Origin: SAR324 cluster bacterium
GTDB taxonomy: Bacteria > SAR324 > NAC60-12
Assembly: GCA_022448705.1 (NCBI GenBank)
Contig: JAKUUF010000072.1
Coordinates: 1-7,474, forward strand
Direction of reading: 5' to 3'
DNA: 7,474 nt
Of the stretch, positions 1 to 5,665 are shown piece after piece. The translations under genes and the position numbers were made by a program. The notes beneath the pieces are model-generated. The model saw only the letters and a program-made list of their open reading frames with translations, made no database searches and had not been told where the DNA came from. Numbering within the stretch: position 1 is the first letter of the stretch; every line of letters starts with the position of its first letter.

Positions 1-824
1 AAGGGCGTATAACTCAACAGGATGTCCAGGTATTTGTAAAACAGGTTTTAGCAAGTGTTTCACCCGGAGGAAAGACTTTATCAGGAGTCGGGATTCCGGA
101 AATGCCTGAAATTGATTTCAGCAAGTTTGGTTCAGTTGAAATTCAACCCCTCTCACGTATCAAAAAGAAAACAGGAGTTAACCTGCATCGGGCATGGCTT
201 AACGTACCTATCGTCACGCACCATGATGATGCAGATATAACCGAACTTGAGTATTTTCGCAAATCACTCTCAGAGGAAGCAGCAAAAAAGGATGTGAAAC
301 TCACCCTGCTTTCCTTTCTGTTGAAAGCATGTGCGGCTGCCATCAGGAAGCATCCAACTTTCAATTCTTCACTTTCTGCAGACAAGGAAAATTTAGTTAT
401 CAAACATTACCTGAACATAGGTGTGGCAGTTGATACTCCGGATGGTTTGGTTGTGCCTGTTATCAGAGATGTTGAGCAGAAAGGATTGCTTGAGTTAGCG
501 AAAGAATTAGCAGAAGTAAGCACAAGAGCCAGAACAAACAAACTTAAAAGCAGTGACATTGAAGGAGGATGTTTCAGTATATCCAGCTTAGGTGGAATTG
601 GCGGAACAGCATTTACTCCCCTGGTGAATGCTCCTGAAGTGGCGATACTTGGAGTAACACGTTCCCGAATGATTCCTGTCTGGGACGGTAAAGACTTCAA
701 TCCTCGTTTGATGCTGCCTTTGGATTTGACCTATGATCATCGTGTGATTGACGGAGCCCAGGCAGCCCGATTCATGGTAGACCTGTGTGCAATATTGGGA
801 GATATGCGGAGAATGTCTCTATGA
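1..824 (+). CDS. aceF: Pyruvate dehydrogenase E2, dihydrolipoamide acetyltransferase (5'-truncated)
   Basis: This is the C-terminal part of the E2 core enzyme of the cytoplasmic pyruvate dehydrogenase complex, which transfers the acetyl group from lipoamide to CoA. The frame is open from base 3, and 273 residues are visible before TGA at 822-824. The fragment begins inside the peripheral subunit-binding domain (GRITQQDV, residues 1-8). A short linker follows, then the catalytic domain from about residue 45. Within it, 'LSRIKKKTG' and 'DADITELEYFRK' resemble E. coli-type E2p. The SISSLGG stretch lies at about 192-198, and the catalytic DHRVIDG motif has His246 and Asp250. The lipoyl domain or domains would lie upstream of the window, so their number is unknown. 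A start at base 102 is open but would cut off the binding domain, so it is internal. The gene overlaps lpd by four bases, as expected for an aceEF-lpd operon. Other 2-oxoacid dehydrogenase E2s share this fold, but the E. coli AceF-like sequence favours pyruvate. Confidence 0.93.
   Translation, partial: GRITQQDVQVFVKQVLASVSPGGKTLSGVGIPEMPEIDFSKFGSVEIQPLSRIKKKTGVNLHRAWLNVPIVTHHDDADITELEYFRKSLSEEAAKKDVKLTLLSFLLKACAAAIRKHPTFNSSLSADKENLVIKHYLNIGVAVDTPDGLVVPVIRDVEQKGLLELAKELAEVSTRARTNKLKSSDIEGGCFSISSLGGIGGTAFTPLVNAPEVAILGVTRSRMIPVWDGKDFNPRLMLPLDLTYDHRVIDGAQAARFMVDLCAILGDMRRMSL
808..811 (+). promoter_or_regulatory. Ribosome binding site of lpd
   Basis: GGAG lies nine bases before the ATG at 821, inside the last codons of aceF. 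It is the clearest Shine-Dalgarno sequence in the window. It supports 821 as the lpd start rather than the in-frame ATG at 785, whose extra 12 residues fall before the conserved lipoyl domain start. Confidence 0.7.
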
Positions 825-2587
825 GCATTTCTGAAGTTAAAGTACCTGATATTGGTGATTTTCAGGATGTAGAAGTTATAGAGGTAATATGTAAAGAGGG
901 ACAGTCTGTTGCTGTTGAAGATCCCCTGATCACGCTTGAAAGCGATAAGGCAACCATGGATGTCCCCTCACCTCTGGCTGGCAGGATTCTAAGTATAAAG
1001 ATAAAGTCAGGAGACAAGGTTTCAGAAGGGAACCTGATTCTGGAACTTGAGCCAAGTGGTGAGTCAGAACCAGAAGCACAAAAGCTGATTCAAGCAGAGG
1101 ATCAATCTTCCGAAACTAAGGGTTCAGCATCCATTGATACTAGAATTTCAACTGATTCATCTGCAGCTGCAGACATCAGCTGTGAAGTTTTGGTGCTAGG
1201 TTCAGGGCCTGGCGGATACACAGCTGCTTTTAGAGCGGCAGACTTAGGTCGGCAGGTAGTGCTGGTAGAACGCCACGAACAAATCGGAGGAGTCTGCCTT
1301 AATGTGGGATGCATTCCATCTAAAACACTGCTTCATGCTGCAAAAATCATTGTTGAAGCTGAAGAAATTGATGCACATGGCATTTCGTTTGGAAAACCTT
1401 CAATTGATCTTGATAAACTTCGTGAATGGAAAAATGGAATTATCAGGCAGTTAACCGGCGGGCTGAAAAACATGGCCAAGCAGCGGAACGTGACTATATT
1501 AAATGGTTTTGGCGAGTTTATTGATTCAAATCATCTTCGTGTAACAGATAAGAATGAAAAAATTACTACAATTAATTTTTCAAATGCTGTTATTGCAGCA
1601 GGTTCAAGACCTGTTAAGCTGCCCTTTCTTCCGGATGATCCTCGCATAATTGATTCAACCGGGTCATTGGAGCTTGCCAGCATCCCAAAAAATTTGCTAG
1701 TGATTGGCGGTGGAATAATTGGACTTGAAATGGCAACAGTTTATCATGCCCTGGGATCAAGAATTACCATAGTGGAAATGCTTGATGGACTGATGGCCGG
1801 AGCAGATCGTGATCTGGTACGCCCTTTTCAAAAGCGCATAGCTAAACAATATGATAATATCTGGCTTGAAACAAGAGTAACCGAAGTTGAGGCTCTCAAG
1901 AAAGGTCTGAGAGTACATTTCGAAGGAAAAAATTCTCCAGATAAACCGCAGATGTATGACTGCATACTAAGTTCTGTTGGACGTGTTCCAAACGGTTTAA
2001 ACATTGGTGCAGAAAAAGCAGGAGTAGAAGTTGATGAAAAAGGGTTTATCAGTACAGATACCCAAATGCGCACCAATGTATCGCACATCTTTGCTATTGG
2101 TGATCTTGCGGGACAACCGATGCTTGCCCACAAAGCATCACATGAAGCAAAAGTTGCTGCGGAGGCTATTTCCGGAATGAAAAGTTTTTTTGATGCCCGA
2201 GCTGTTCCATCAGTGGCATACACAGATCCTGAAGTGGCCTGGACTGGAATTACTGAAGAAGAAGCCAAAACGCAGGGCATTGCCTATGGAAAGGGAAGCT
2301 TCCCCTGGGCAGCAAGTGGAAGGAGCTTGTCTATAGGCAGAAGTGAGGGAATGACTAAAGTGATTTTCGAAGAAGACTCAAAAAGAGTAATAGGTCTTGG
2401 CATCGTCGGACCGAATGCAGGTGATTTAATTGCTGAGGGAACTCTAGCCATTGAAATGGGCTGTGACGCAAATGATATAGGATCTACAATTCATCCCCAT
2501 CCGACTTTATCAGAAACAGTGGCCTTCGCGGCAGAAGCCTATGAAGGTACAATCACAGATTTGTATATTCCTGGCAAAAAGAAATAA
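821..2587 (+). CDS. lpd: Dihydrolipoamide dehydrogenase (E3) with N-terminal lipoyl domain
   Basis: This flavoprotein re-oxidises dihydrolipoyl groups of the pyruvate dehydrogenase complex with NAD+, and may also serve other 2-oxoacid dehydrogenases. The product is 588 residues, over 100 longer than a plain E3 of about 470. The extra part is a lipoyl domain at about 1-78 with the modifiable lysine K43 in ESDKATMD, joined by a hydrophilic Ser/Glu/Asp/Ala-rich linker at about 79-120. The E3 core follows in the usual order. It has the FAD-binding GSGPGG (127-132), the redox disulfide CLNVGC (C159, C164), the NAD-binding GGGIIG (296-301) and a second FAD motif, AIGD, ending at D428. The C-terminal interface domain carries HPHPTLSE with the catalytic pair H560 and E565. 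All key residues are present. The ATG at 821 overlaps the aceF stop (ATGA), which suggests translational coupling. The gene ends with tandem in-frame stops, TAA TGA (2585-2590). Lipoyl-E3 fusions are known in other bacteria, for example Neisseria. Confidence 0.96.
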   Translation: MSISEVKVPDIGDFQDVEVIEVICKEGQSVAVEDPLITLESDKATMDVPSPLAGRILSIKIKSGDKVSEGNLILELEPSGESEPEAQKLIQAEDQSSETKGSASIDTRISTDSSAAADISCEVLVLGSGPGGYTAAFRAADLGRQVVLVERHEQIGGVCLNVGCIPSKTLLHAAKIIVEAEEIDAHGISFGKPSIDLDKLREWKNGIIRQLTGGLKNMAKQRNVTILNGFGEFIDSNHLRVTDKNEKITTINFSNAVIAAGSRPVKLPFLPDDPRIIDSTGSLELASIPKNLLVIGGGIIGLEMATVYHALGSRITIVEMLDGLMAGADRDLVRPFQKRIAKQYDNIWLETRVTEVEALKKGLRVHFEGKNSPDKPQMYDCILSSVGRVPNGLNIGAEKAGVEVDEKGFISTDTQMRTNVSHIFAIGDLAGQPMLAHKASHEAKVAAEAISGMKSFFDARAVPSVAYTDPEVAWTGITEEEAKTQGIAYGKGSFPWAASGRSLSIGRSEGMTKVIFEEDSKRVIGLGIVGPNAGDLIAEGTLAIEMGCDANDIGSTIHPHPTLSETVAFAAEAYEGTITDLYIPGKKK

Positions 2588-2637
2588 TGAGATTTTTCTA
2601 TTTCAGTTGTAAATTTATTCAAGACCTAATTATCAGG

Positions 2638-2669
2638 AAATATAAAAAAAATAATTTTTTTTAAAAAAA
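2638..2669. other. 32-bp pure A/T tract
   Basis: The tract holds A8, TAA, T8 and A7 in succession (2644-2669), after further A/T bases. Its A8/T8 arms are complementary around TAA, so they could form an A-U hairpin with no GC base. It ends three bases before TTGACA (2673-2678), the position an UP element would take. However, no acceptable -10 box lies 16-18 bp further on. Possible roles are bent DNA, a weak terminator for lpd, or a promoter-upstream element. None can be confirmed from sequence alone. Confidence 0.4.
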
Positions 2670-2672
2670 CAC

Positions 2673-2720
2673 TTGACAAAAACTTTAATTTTGGAGAGCC
2701 TGTTACCACCTACTTGTCAA
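2673..2720. repeat. Pair of dyad-symmetric TTGWCAA heptamers
   Basis: TTGACAA (2673-2679) and TTGTCAA (2714-2720) are exact reverse complements, and each is nearly palindromic around its centre base. With flanks, ACTTGACAAA and ACTTGTCAAA match at 9 of 10 positions, so they also form a direct repeat. The start-to-start distance is 41 bp, close to four helical turns. This could be a two-site operator or an RNA stem of 7 bp with a 34-base loop. In a region this AT-rich, chance is a real alternative. Confidence 0.3.
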
Positions 2721-2828
2721 ATTTCAATCCTATTTACTGGCATATCCACACAAGATAATTCTTACCATATTAGTTTCTGTATCAATAAAATCTTTTTTTT
2801 AACTCCAAGTAACTACAGTTTTTGAAAT

Positions 2829-2857
2829 TTTTAATCCTCGAGTAATCACACCATAAT
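2829..2857 (+). promoter_or_regulatory. Weak sigma70-like promoter candidate for rho
   Basis: CATAAT at 2852-2857 matches five of six bases of TATAAT. A poor -35, TTTTAA (2829-2834, three of six), is 17 bp upstream. The better-looking TTGAAA at 2822-2827 is 24 bp away, which is too far. If the box is used, the rho leader would be roughly 50 bases long. This is the best-placed box before rho, but the evidence is thin. Confidence 0.22.
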
Positions 2858-2914
2858 ACGGATTCTTCTGTCAGGAGATTCCTCATTATTTATTAACTGC
2901 CTGAGAAAAAATAC

Positions 2915-4240
2915 ATGTCAAAAAGCCGTCCTGATAATGGCAATGGAAATGATGCAAAAAACAATCACGAAATTGTTTCCAAACCTGATACCCTCAATTT
3001 AATTGAATTAAAGAAAAAAGATATAAATTCTCTTATAAAAATTGCCCGTGAGTATAACATTGAAAATGCCAACAGCATGCGCGGACAGGAACTGCTTTTT
3101 GCTCTGCTGCAGGCACAGACAAAGCGCAAAGGTATCATTTATGGAGCAGGTGTTCTGGAAGCATTGCCAGACGGTTTTGGATTCCTCCGCGCACCGGATT
3201 ATAACTATCTGCCTGGACCGGATGATATCTATGTTTCCCCTTCCCAGATCAGGCGATTTAATCTTCGTACCGGTGATACTGTAGCAGGCCAGATTCGCCC
3301 ACCTAAAGAAAGCGAACGTTATTACGCCCTCCTGAAAGTTGAAGAAATAAACTTCAGCGATCCTAACAAAGCTTTCGAAAAAATTCTTTTTGATAATCTC
3401 ACCCCACTCCACCCTGAGGAACATCTGCATCTTGAACGCAAGGACAATGATTTGACTACAAGGGTGATTGACCTGGTATCACCGATAGGCAAGGGCCAAC
3501 GCGGAGTTATTGTGGCACCCCCAAGGACAGGCAAAACAATGATTCTGCAGTCAATAGCAAACAGCATAACTGAAAATCATCCTGAAGTTGATTTAATTGT
3601 ACTTTTGATTGATGAACGTCCGGAAGAAGTTACAGATATGCGTCGTTCAGTGGACGGTGAAGTGGTTGCTTCGACTTTTGATGAACCGGCAACTCGCCAC
3701 GTACAGGTATCTGAAATGGTGCTTGAAAAAGCTAAAAGACTTGTTGAACATCAGCGGGATGTGGTAATATTGCTTGATTCTATCACAAGACTTGCCAGGG
3801 CCTATAACACGGTCATTCCGCCAAGCGGGAAAATTCTGTCCGGTGGTGTGGACTCAAACGCACTGTTTAAACCAAAAAGATTTTTTGGTGCTGCCAGGCA
3901 TATTGAAGAAGGCGGATCTTTGACTATCATCGCGACTGCATTGATAGATACAGGTAGTCGTATGGATGAAGTTATTTTTGAAGAGTTCAAGGGCACAGGA
4001 AATATGGAACTTGTGCTGGACAGGAAACCTGTTGAAAAAAGGATTTTTCCAGCAATTGATCTCAGCAAATCCGGAACACGTAAAGAGGAACTTTTAATCG
4101 AGAAAGCAGACCTTGACAGAATTTGGGTGCTGCGTAAGGTTCTCTCCCAACTCAATGTGGTTGAGGCTCTGGAATTCCTGATAGAAAAAATGGATAAATT
4201 CAAAGAAAACTCAAACTTCCTTGATATGATGGATAAATAG
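2915..4240 (+). CDS. rho: Transcription termination factor Rho
   Basis: Rho is a hexameric, RNA-dependent ATPase and helicase that ends transcription in the cytoplasm. The product is 441 residues, against 419 in E. coli, with the core shifted by a constant 23 residues. The extra residues are a polar Asn-rich N-terminal tail (about 1-25). A helical N-terminal subdomain follows (about 29-69), then the cold-shock-like RNA-binding domain with DGFGFLR (86-92). The ATPase domain has Walker A APPRTGKT (201-208, K207), IDERPEEVTDM around D233-R235, Walker B VVILLD ending at D288, the SGGVDSNALFKP loop (about 309-320) and the arginine finger R389 in SGTRKEE. Walker A has R204 and T205 where E. coli has Lys and Ala. 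L231 keeps the leucine at E. coli position 208, linked to bicyclomycin sensitivity. The ATG at 2915 has only a weak GAGA at 2903-2906 upstream. No downstream ATG is compatible with the full N-terminal domain. Confidence 0.97.
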   Translation: MSKSRPDNGNGNDAKNNHEIVSKPDTLNLIELKKKDINSLIKIAREYNIENANSMRGQELLFALLQAQTKRKGIIYGAGVLEALPDGFGFLRAPDYNYLPGPDDIYVSPSQIRRFNLRTGDTVAGQIRPPKESERYYALLKVEEINFSDPNKAFEKILFDNLTPLHPEEHLHLERKDNDLTTRVIDLVSPIGKGQRGVIVAPPRTGKTMILQSIANSITENHPEVDLIVLLIDERPEEVTDMRRSVDGEVVASTFDEPATRHVQVSEMVLEKAKRLVEHQRDVVILLDSITRLARAYNTVIPPSGKILSGGVDSNALFKPKRFFGAARHIEEGGSLTIIATALIDTGSRMDEVIFEEFKGTGNMELVLDRKPVEKRIFPAIDLSKSGTRKEELLIEKADLDRIWVLRKVLSQLNVVEALEFLIEKMDKFKENSNFLDMMDK

Positions 4241-4251
4241 CTTAACTTTCA

Positions 4252-4270
4252 AGCACCAAAAATTGTTGCT
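4252..4270 (+). promoter_or_regulatory. Possible hairpin in the rpmE leader
   Basis: AGCACCAAAAATTGTTGCT can fold with AGCA pairing TGCT and CAA pairing TTG, plus one C-G pair inside (strictly C at 4257 with G at 4265). One C-U mismatch breaks the stem, and the loop is three bases. It is not a terminator, because A6 follows instead of a U run. It ends 15 bases before the rpmE ATG. Its stability is modest and its role unknown. Confidence 0.25.
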
Positions 4271-4285
4271 AAAAAATACATACCA

Positions 4286-4492
4286 ATGAAACCTAAAATA
4301 CATCCAGAATATAAAATGACTTCATTCCGCTGTGCATGTGGATCCACCTGGAATGCACTATCTTCAAAGGGTGGTGAATTAACGGTGGAAATATGTTCAA
4401 ACTGCCATCCTTTTTTCACTGGTGCAGGAAAAAATTTGATTGACACAACCGGAAGAATAGAAAAATTTAAACGCAAATACAGCCGGACCTGA
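4286..4492 (+). CDS. rpmE: 50S ribosomal protein L31, zinc-binding type (bL31)
   Basis: This small protein of the large ribosomal subunit helps form a bridge to the small subunit. The 68 residues match the family along the whole length: IHPEY at the N-terminus, a CAC motif (C16, C18), CSNCHPFFTG (C37, C40) and a C-terminal TGRIEKFKRKY. The four cysteines mark the zinc-containing (C+) form. In many bacteria this form is replaced under zinc starvation by a paralogue lacking cysteines, but no such paralogue is in the window. The start at 4286 has no Shine-Dalgarno sequence: the leader is AAAAAATACATACCA. The gene lies 45 bp after rho and 6 bp before prfA, so it is probably co-transcribed with both. 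The order rho-rpmE-prfA is common in bacteria. Confidence 0.96.
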   Translation: MKPKIHPEYKMTSFRCACGSTWNALSSKGGELTVEICSNCHPFFTGAGKNLIDTTGRIEKFKRKYSRT

Positions 4493-4498
4493 CCGGAA

Positions 4499-5566
4499 AT
4501 GCTGGATAAACTTGAGGAAATTAACTCGCGATTTGAAAAACTGACAGAGGAACTTGGACAGCCAGAAGTAGTCCAGGATCAGAATCGCTACCGCAAGCTT
4601 ACTCAGGAACATGCCGGTTTACAGGAAATAGTTGAGGCCTACCAACTCTACCTTAAAATTCAGCAACAACTTGAAGATAACCGCGAGTTATCTGAGGACA
4701 AGGATGAAGATCCTGAAATACGCAAATTGGCAGTTCAGGAGATTCACGAAATGAACCTGCAGATGCAAAAGATGCAGAAGCAGATAGAACTTCTTCTGTT
4801 GCCCAAAGATCCTGATGATTCCAGAAATATAATCATTGAAATACGTGCAGGTACAGGAGGGGATGAAGCTGCTTTATTTGCCAGAGATCTTTTTCAGATG
4901 TATGCCCATTATTCTGAATCTCAAAAATGGCGCTTGAAACTGATGAATGAAAGCAGGAATGATCTTGGAGGTTTTAAGGAAATAACTTTTTCAATTGAGG
5001 GGAAGGAAGTCTACAGTCGCCTGAAATATGAAGGCGGTGTGCATCGAGTACAACGAGTTCCAAAAACTGAAACGCAGGGACGGATCCATACTTCTGCGGC
5101 AACTGTTGCTGTTTTGCCTGAAGTAGAAGATGTTGAAGTGGAAATCAACCCTGGAGATTTGAGGATAGATGTATACAGGTCATCCGGACCTGGAGGCCAA
5201 AGCGTTAATACCACTGATTCTGCAGTCCGAATTACTCACATTCCATCCGGACTTGTAGTAATTTGTCAAAATGAGAAATCCCAGTTAAAGAATAAATCGC
5301 AGGCATTAAAAGTCCTGAGAGCCCGGCTCTATGAAAAGGAGCTTGAAGCCCAGCAGTCTGAAACAGCCGAAATACGCAGGGGCATGGTTGGTTCCGGAGA
5401 CAGAAGTGAGCGTATCCGGACATATAATTTCCCCCAGGGCCGTCTCACAGATCATCGCATCAATTTAACTCTCTACAAACTGGAAGACATTTTGTTCGGC
5501 AATCTTGAGCTGGTTATTGACCCTTTACTCTCATATTACCAGGCAGAATTACTAAAGGCTTCTTGA
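4499..5566 (+). CDS. prfA: Peptide chain release factor 1 (RF1)
   Basis: RF1 reads UAA and UAG stop codons in the ribosomal A site and triggers hydrolysis of the peptidyl-tRNA ester bond. The 355 residues are close to the usual 360. An N-terminal coiled-coil-like domain (about 1-105) is followed by the conserved RAGTGGDEAALFARDL (116-131). The stop-codon recognition tripeptide is P188-K189-T190, of the RF1 PxT type. RF2 would have SPF, so this is not prfB. The catalytic GGQ is G232-G233-Q234 in SSGPGGQSVNTTDSAVR. In other bacteria the Gln is methylated by PrmC, whose gene often follows prfA but does not here. The ATG at 4499 is six bases after the rpmE stop, with only weak purine pairing upstream (GGA 4485-4487), so translation may depend on coupling to rpmE. 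Confidence 0.97.
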   Translation: MLDKLEEINSRFEKLTEELGQPEVVQDQNRYRKLTQEHAGLQEIVEAYQLYLKIQQQLEDNRELSEDKDEDPEIRKLAVQEIHEMNLQMQKMQKQIELLLLPKDPDDSRNIIIEIRAGTGGDEAALFARDLFQMYAHYSESQKWRLKLMNESRNDLGGFKEITFSIEGKEVYSRLKYEGGVHRVQRVPKTETQGRIHTSAATVAVLPEVEDVEVEINPGDLRIDVYRSSGPGGQSVNTTDSAVRITHIPSGLVVICQNEKSQLKNKSQALKVLRARLYEKELEAQQSETAEIRRGMVGSGDRSERIRTYNFPQGRLTDHRINLTLYKLEDILFGNLELVIDPLLSYYQAELLKAS

Positions 5567-5616
5567 GCTTAAATTCTTCAGCCAGTGGGAAATGCTTTAA
5601 ACATCCCTGCAACGCA

Positions 5617-5633
5617 CATCATTAGCCATCATT
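5617..5633. repeat. Short direct repeat CATCATT upstream of fadH
   Basis: CATCATT occurs at 5617-5623 and 5627-5633, a 10-bp period that puts both copies on the same face of the helix. It is 33 bp before the fadH start. The rest of the 99-bp gap (5567-5665) shows no clear promoter, terminator or Shine-Dalgarno sequence. The repeat could be operator half-sites, but it is short enough to be chance. Confidence 0.2.
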
Positions 5634-5665
5634 TCATTAAGCACAATTAATCCAAAACAAAAATA

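Larger units (their letters stand above)
2588..2914. other. AT-rich intergenic region between lpd and rho
   Basis: No credible coding region is seen on either strand in these 327 bases. Bases 2638-2669 are exclusively A and T and include an A8-TAA-T8-A7 arrangement. TTGACAA (2673-2679) and TTGTCAA (2714-2720) follow. A run of eight T (2793-2800) has no GC-rich stem before it. The stretch nearest rho has a CATAAT box (2852-2857) and an AGGAGA (2873-2878) that is too far from the rho ATG to serve it: an in-frame TAA at 2894 also closes that frame. I see no canonical intrinsic terminator after lpd. The region probably holds the end of the pyruvate dehydrogenase transcript and the rho promoter and leader. 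Confidence 0.7.

Noticed and set aside
55..240. 61-residue open frame overlapping the start of the aceF fragment
   Set aside because: It is out of frame with the conserved E2 sequence and resembles no family.
785..820. In-frame upstream ATG that would extend lpd by 12 residues
   Set aside because: The extension lies inside aceF codons and precedes the conserved lipoyl domain start. ATG 821 has a well-placed GGAG and forms the ATGA overlap.
1828..2280. 150-residue open frame on the minus strand inside lpd
   Set aside because: It is antisense to the E3 NAD and FAD domains, with a low-complexity Ser/Ala/Pro-rich product typical of a complementary-frame artefact.
2673..2706. TTGACA as the -35 box of a full sigma70 promoter
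   Set aside because: No hexamer resembling TATAAT lies 16-18 bp downstream; the nearest AT-rich hexamers are too close or too far.
2793..2800. T8 run as an intrinsic terminator
   Set aside because: The bases before it form no stable GC-containing stem.
3008..3430. 140-residue open frame on the minus strand inside rho
   Set aside because: It lies fully antisense to the conserved Rho RNA-binding domain, has no recognisable motifs and no sign of its own start signals.
5567..5642. GCTTAA / TTAAGC inverted repeat after prfA as a terminator
   Set aside because: The arms are only 6 bp, 64 bases apart, and no U run follows.
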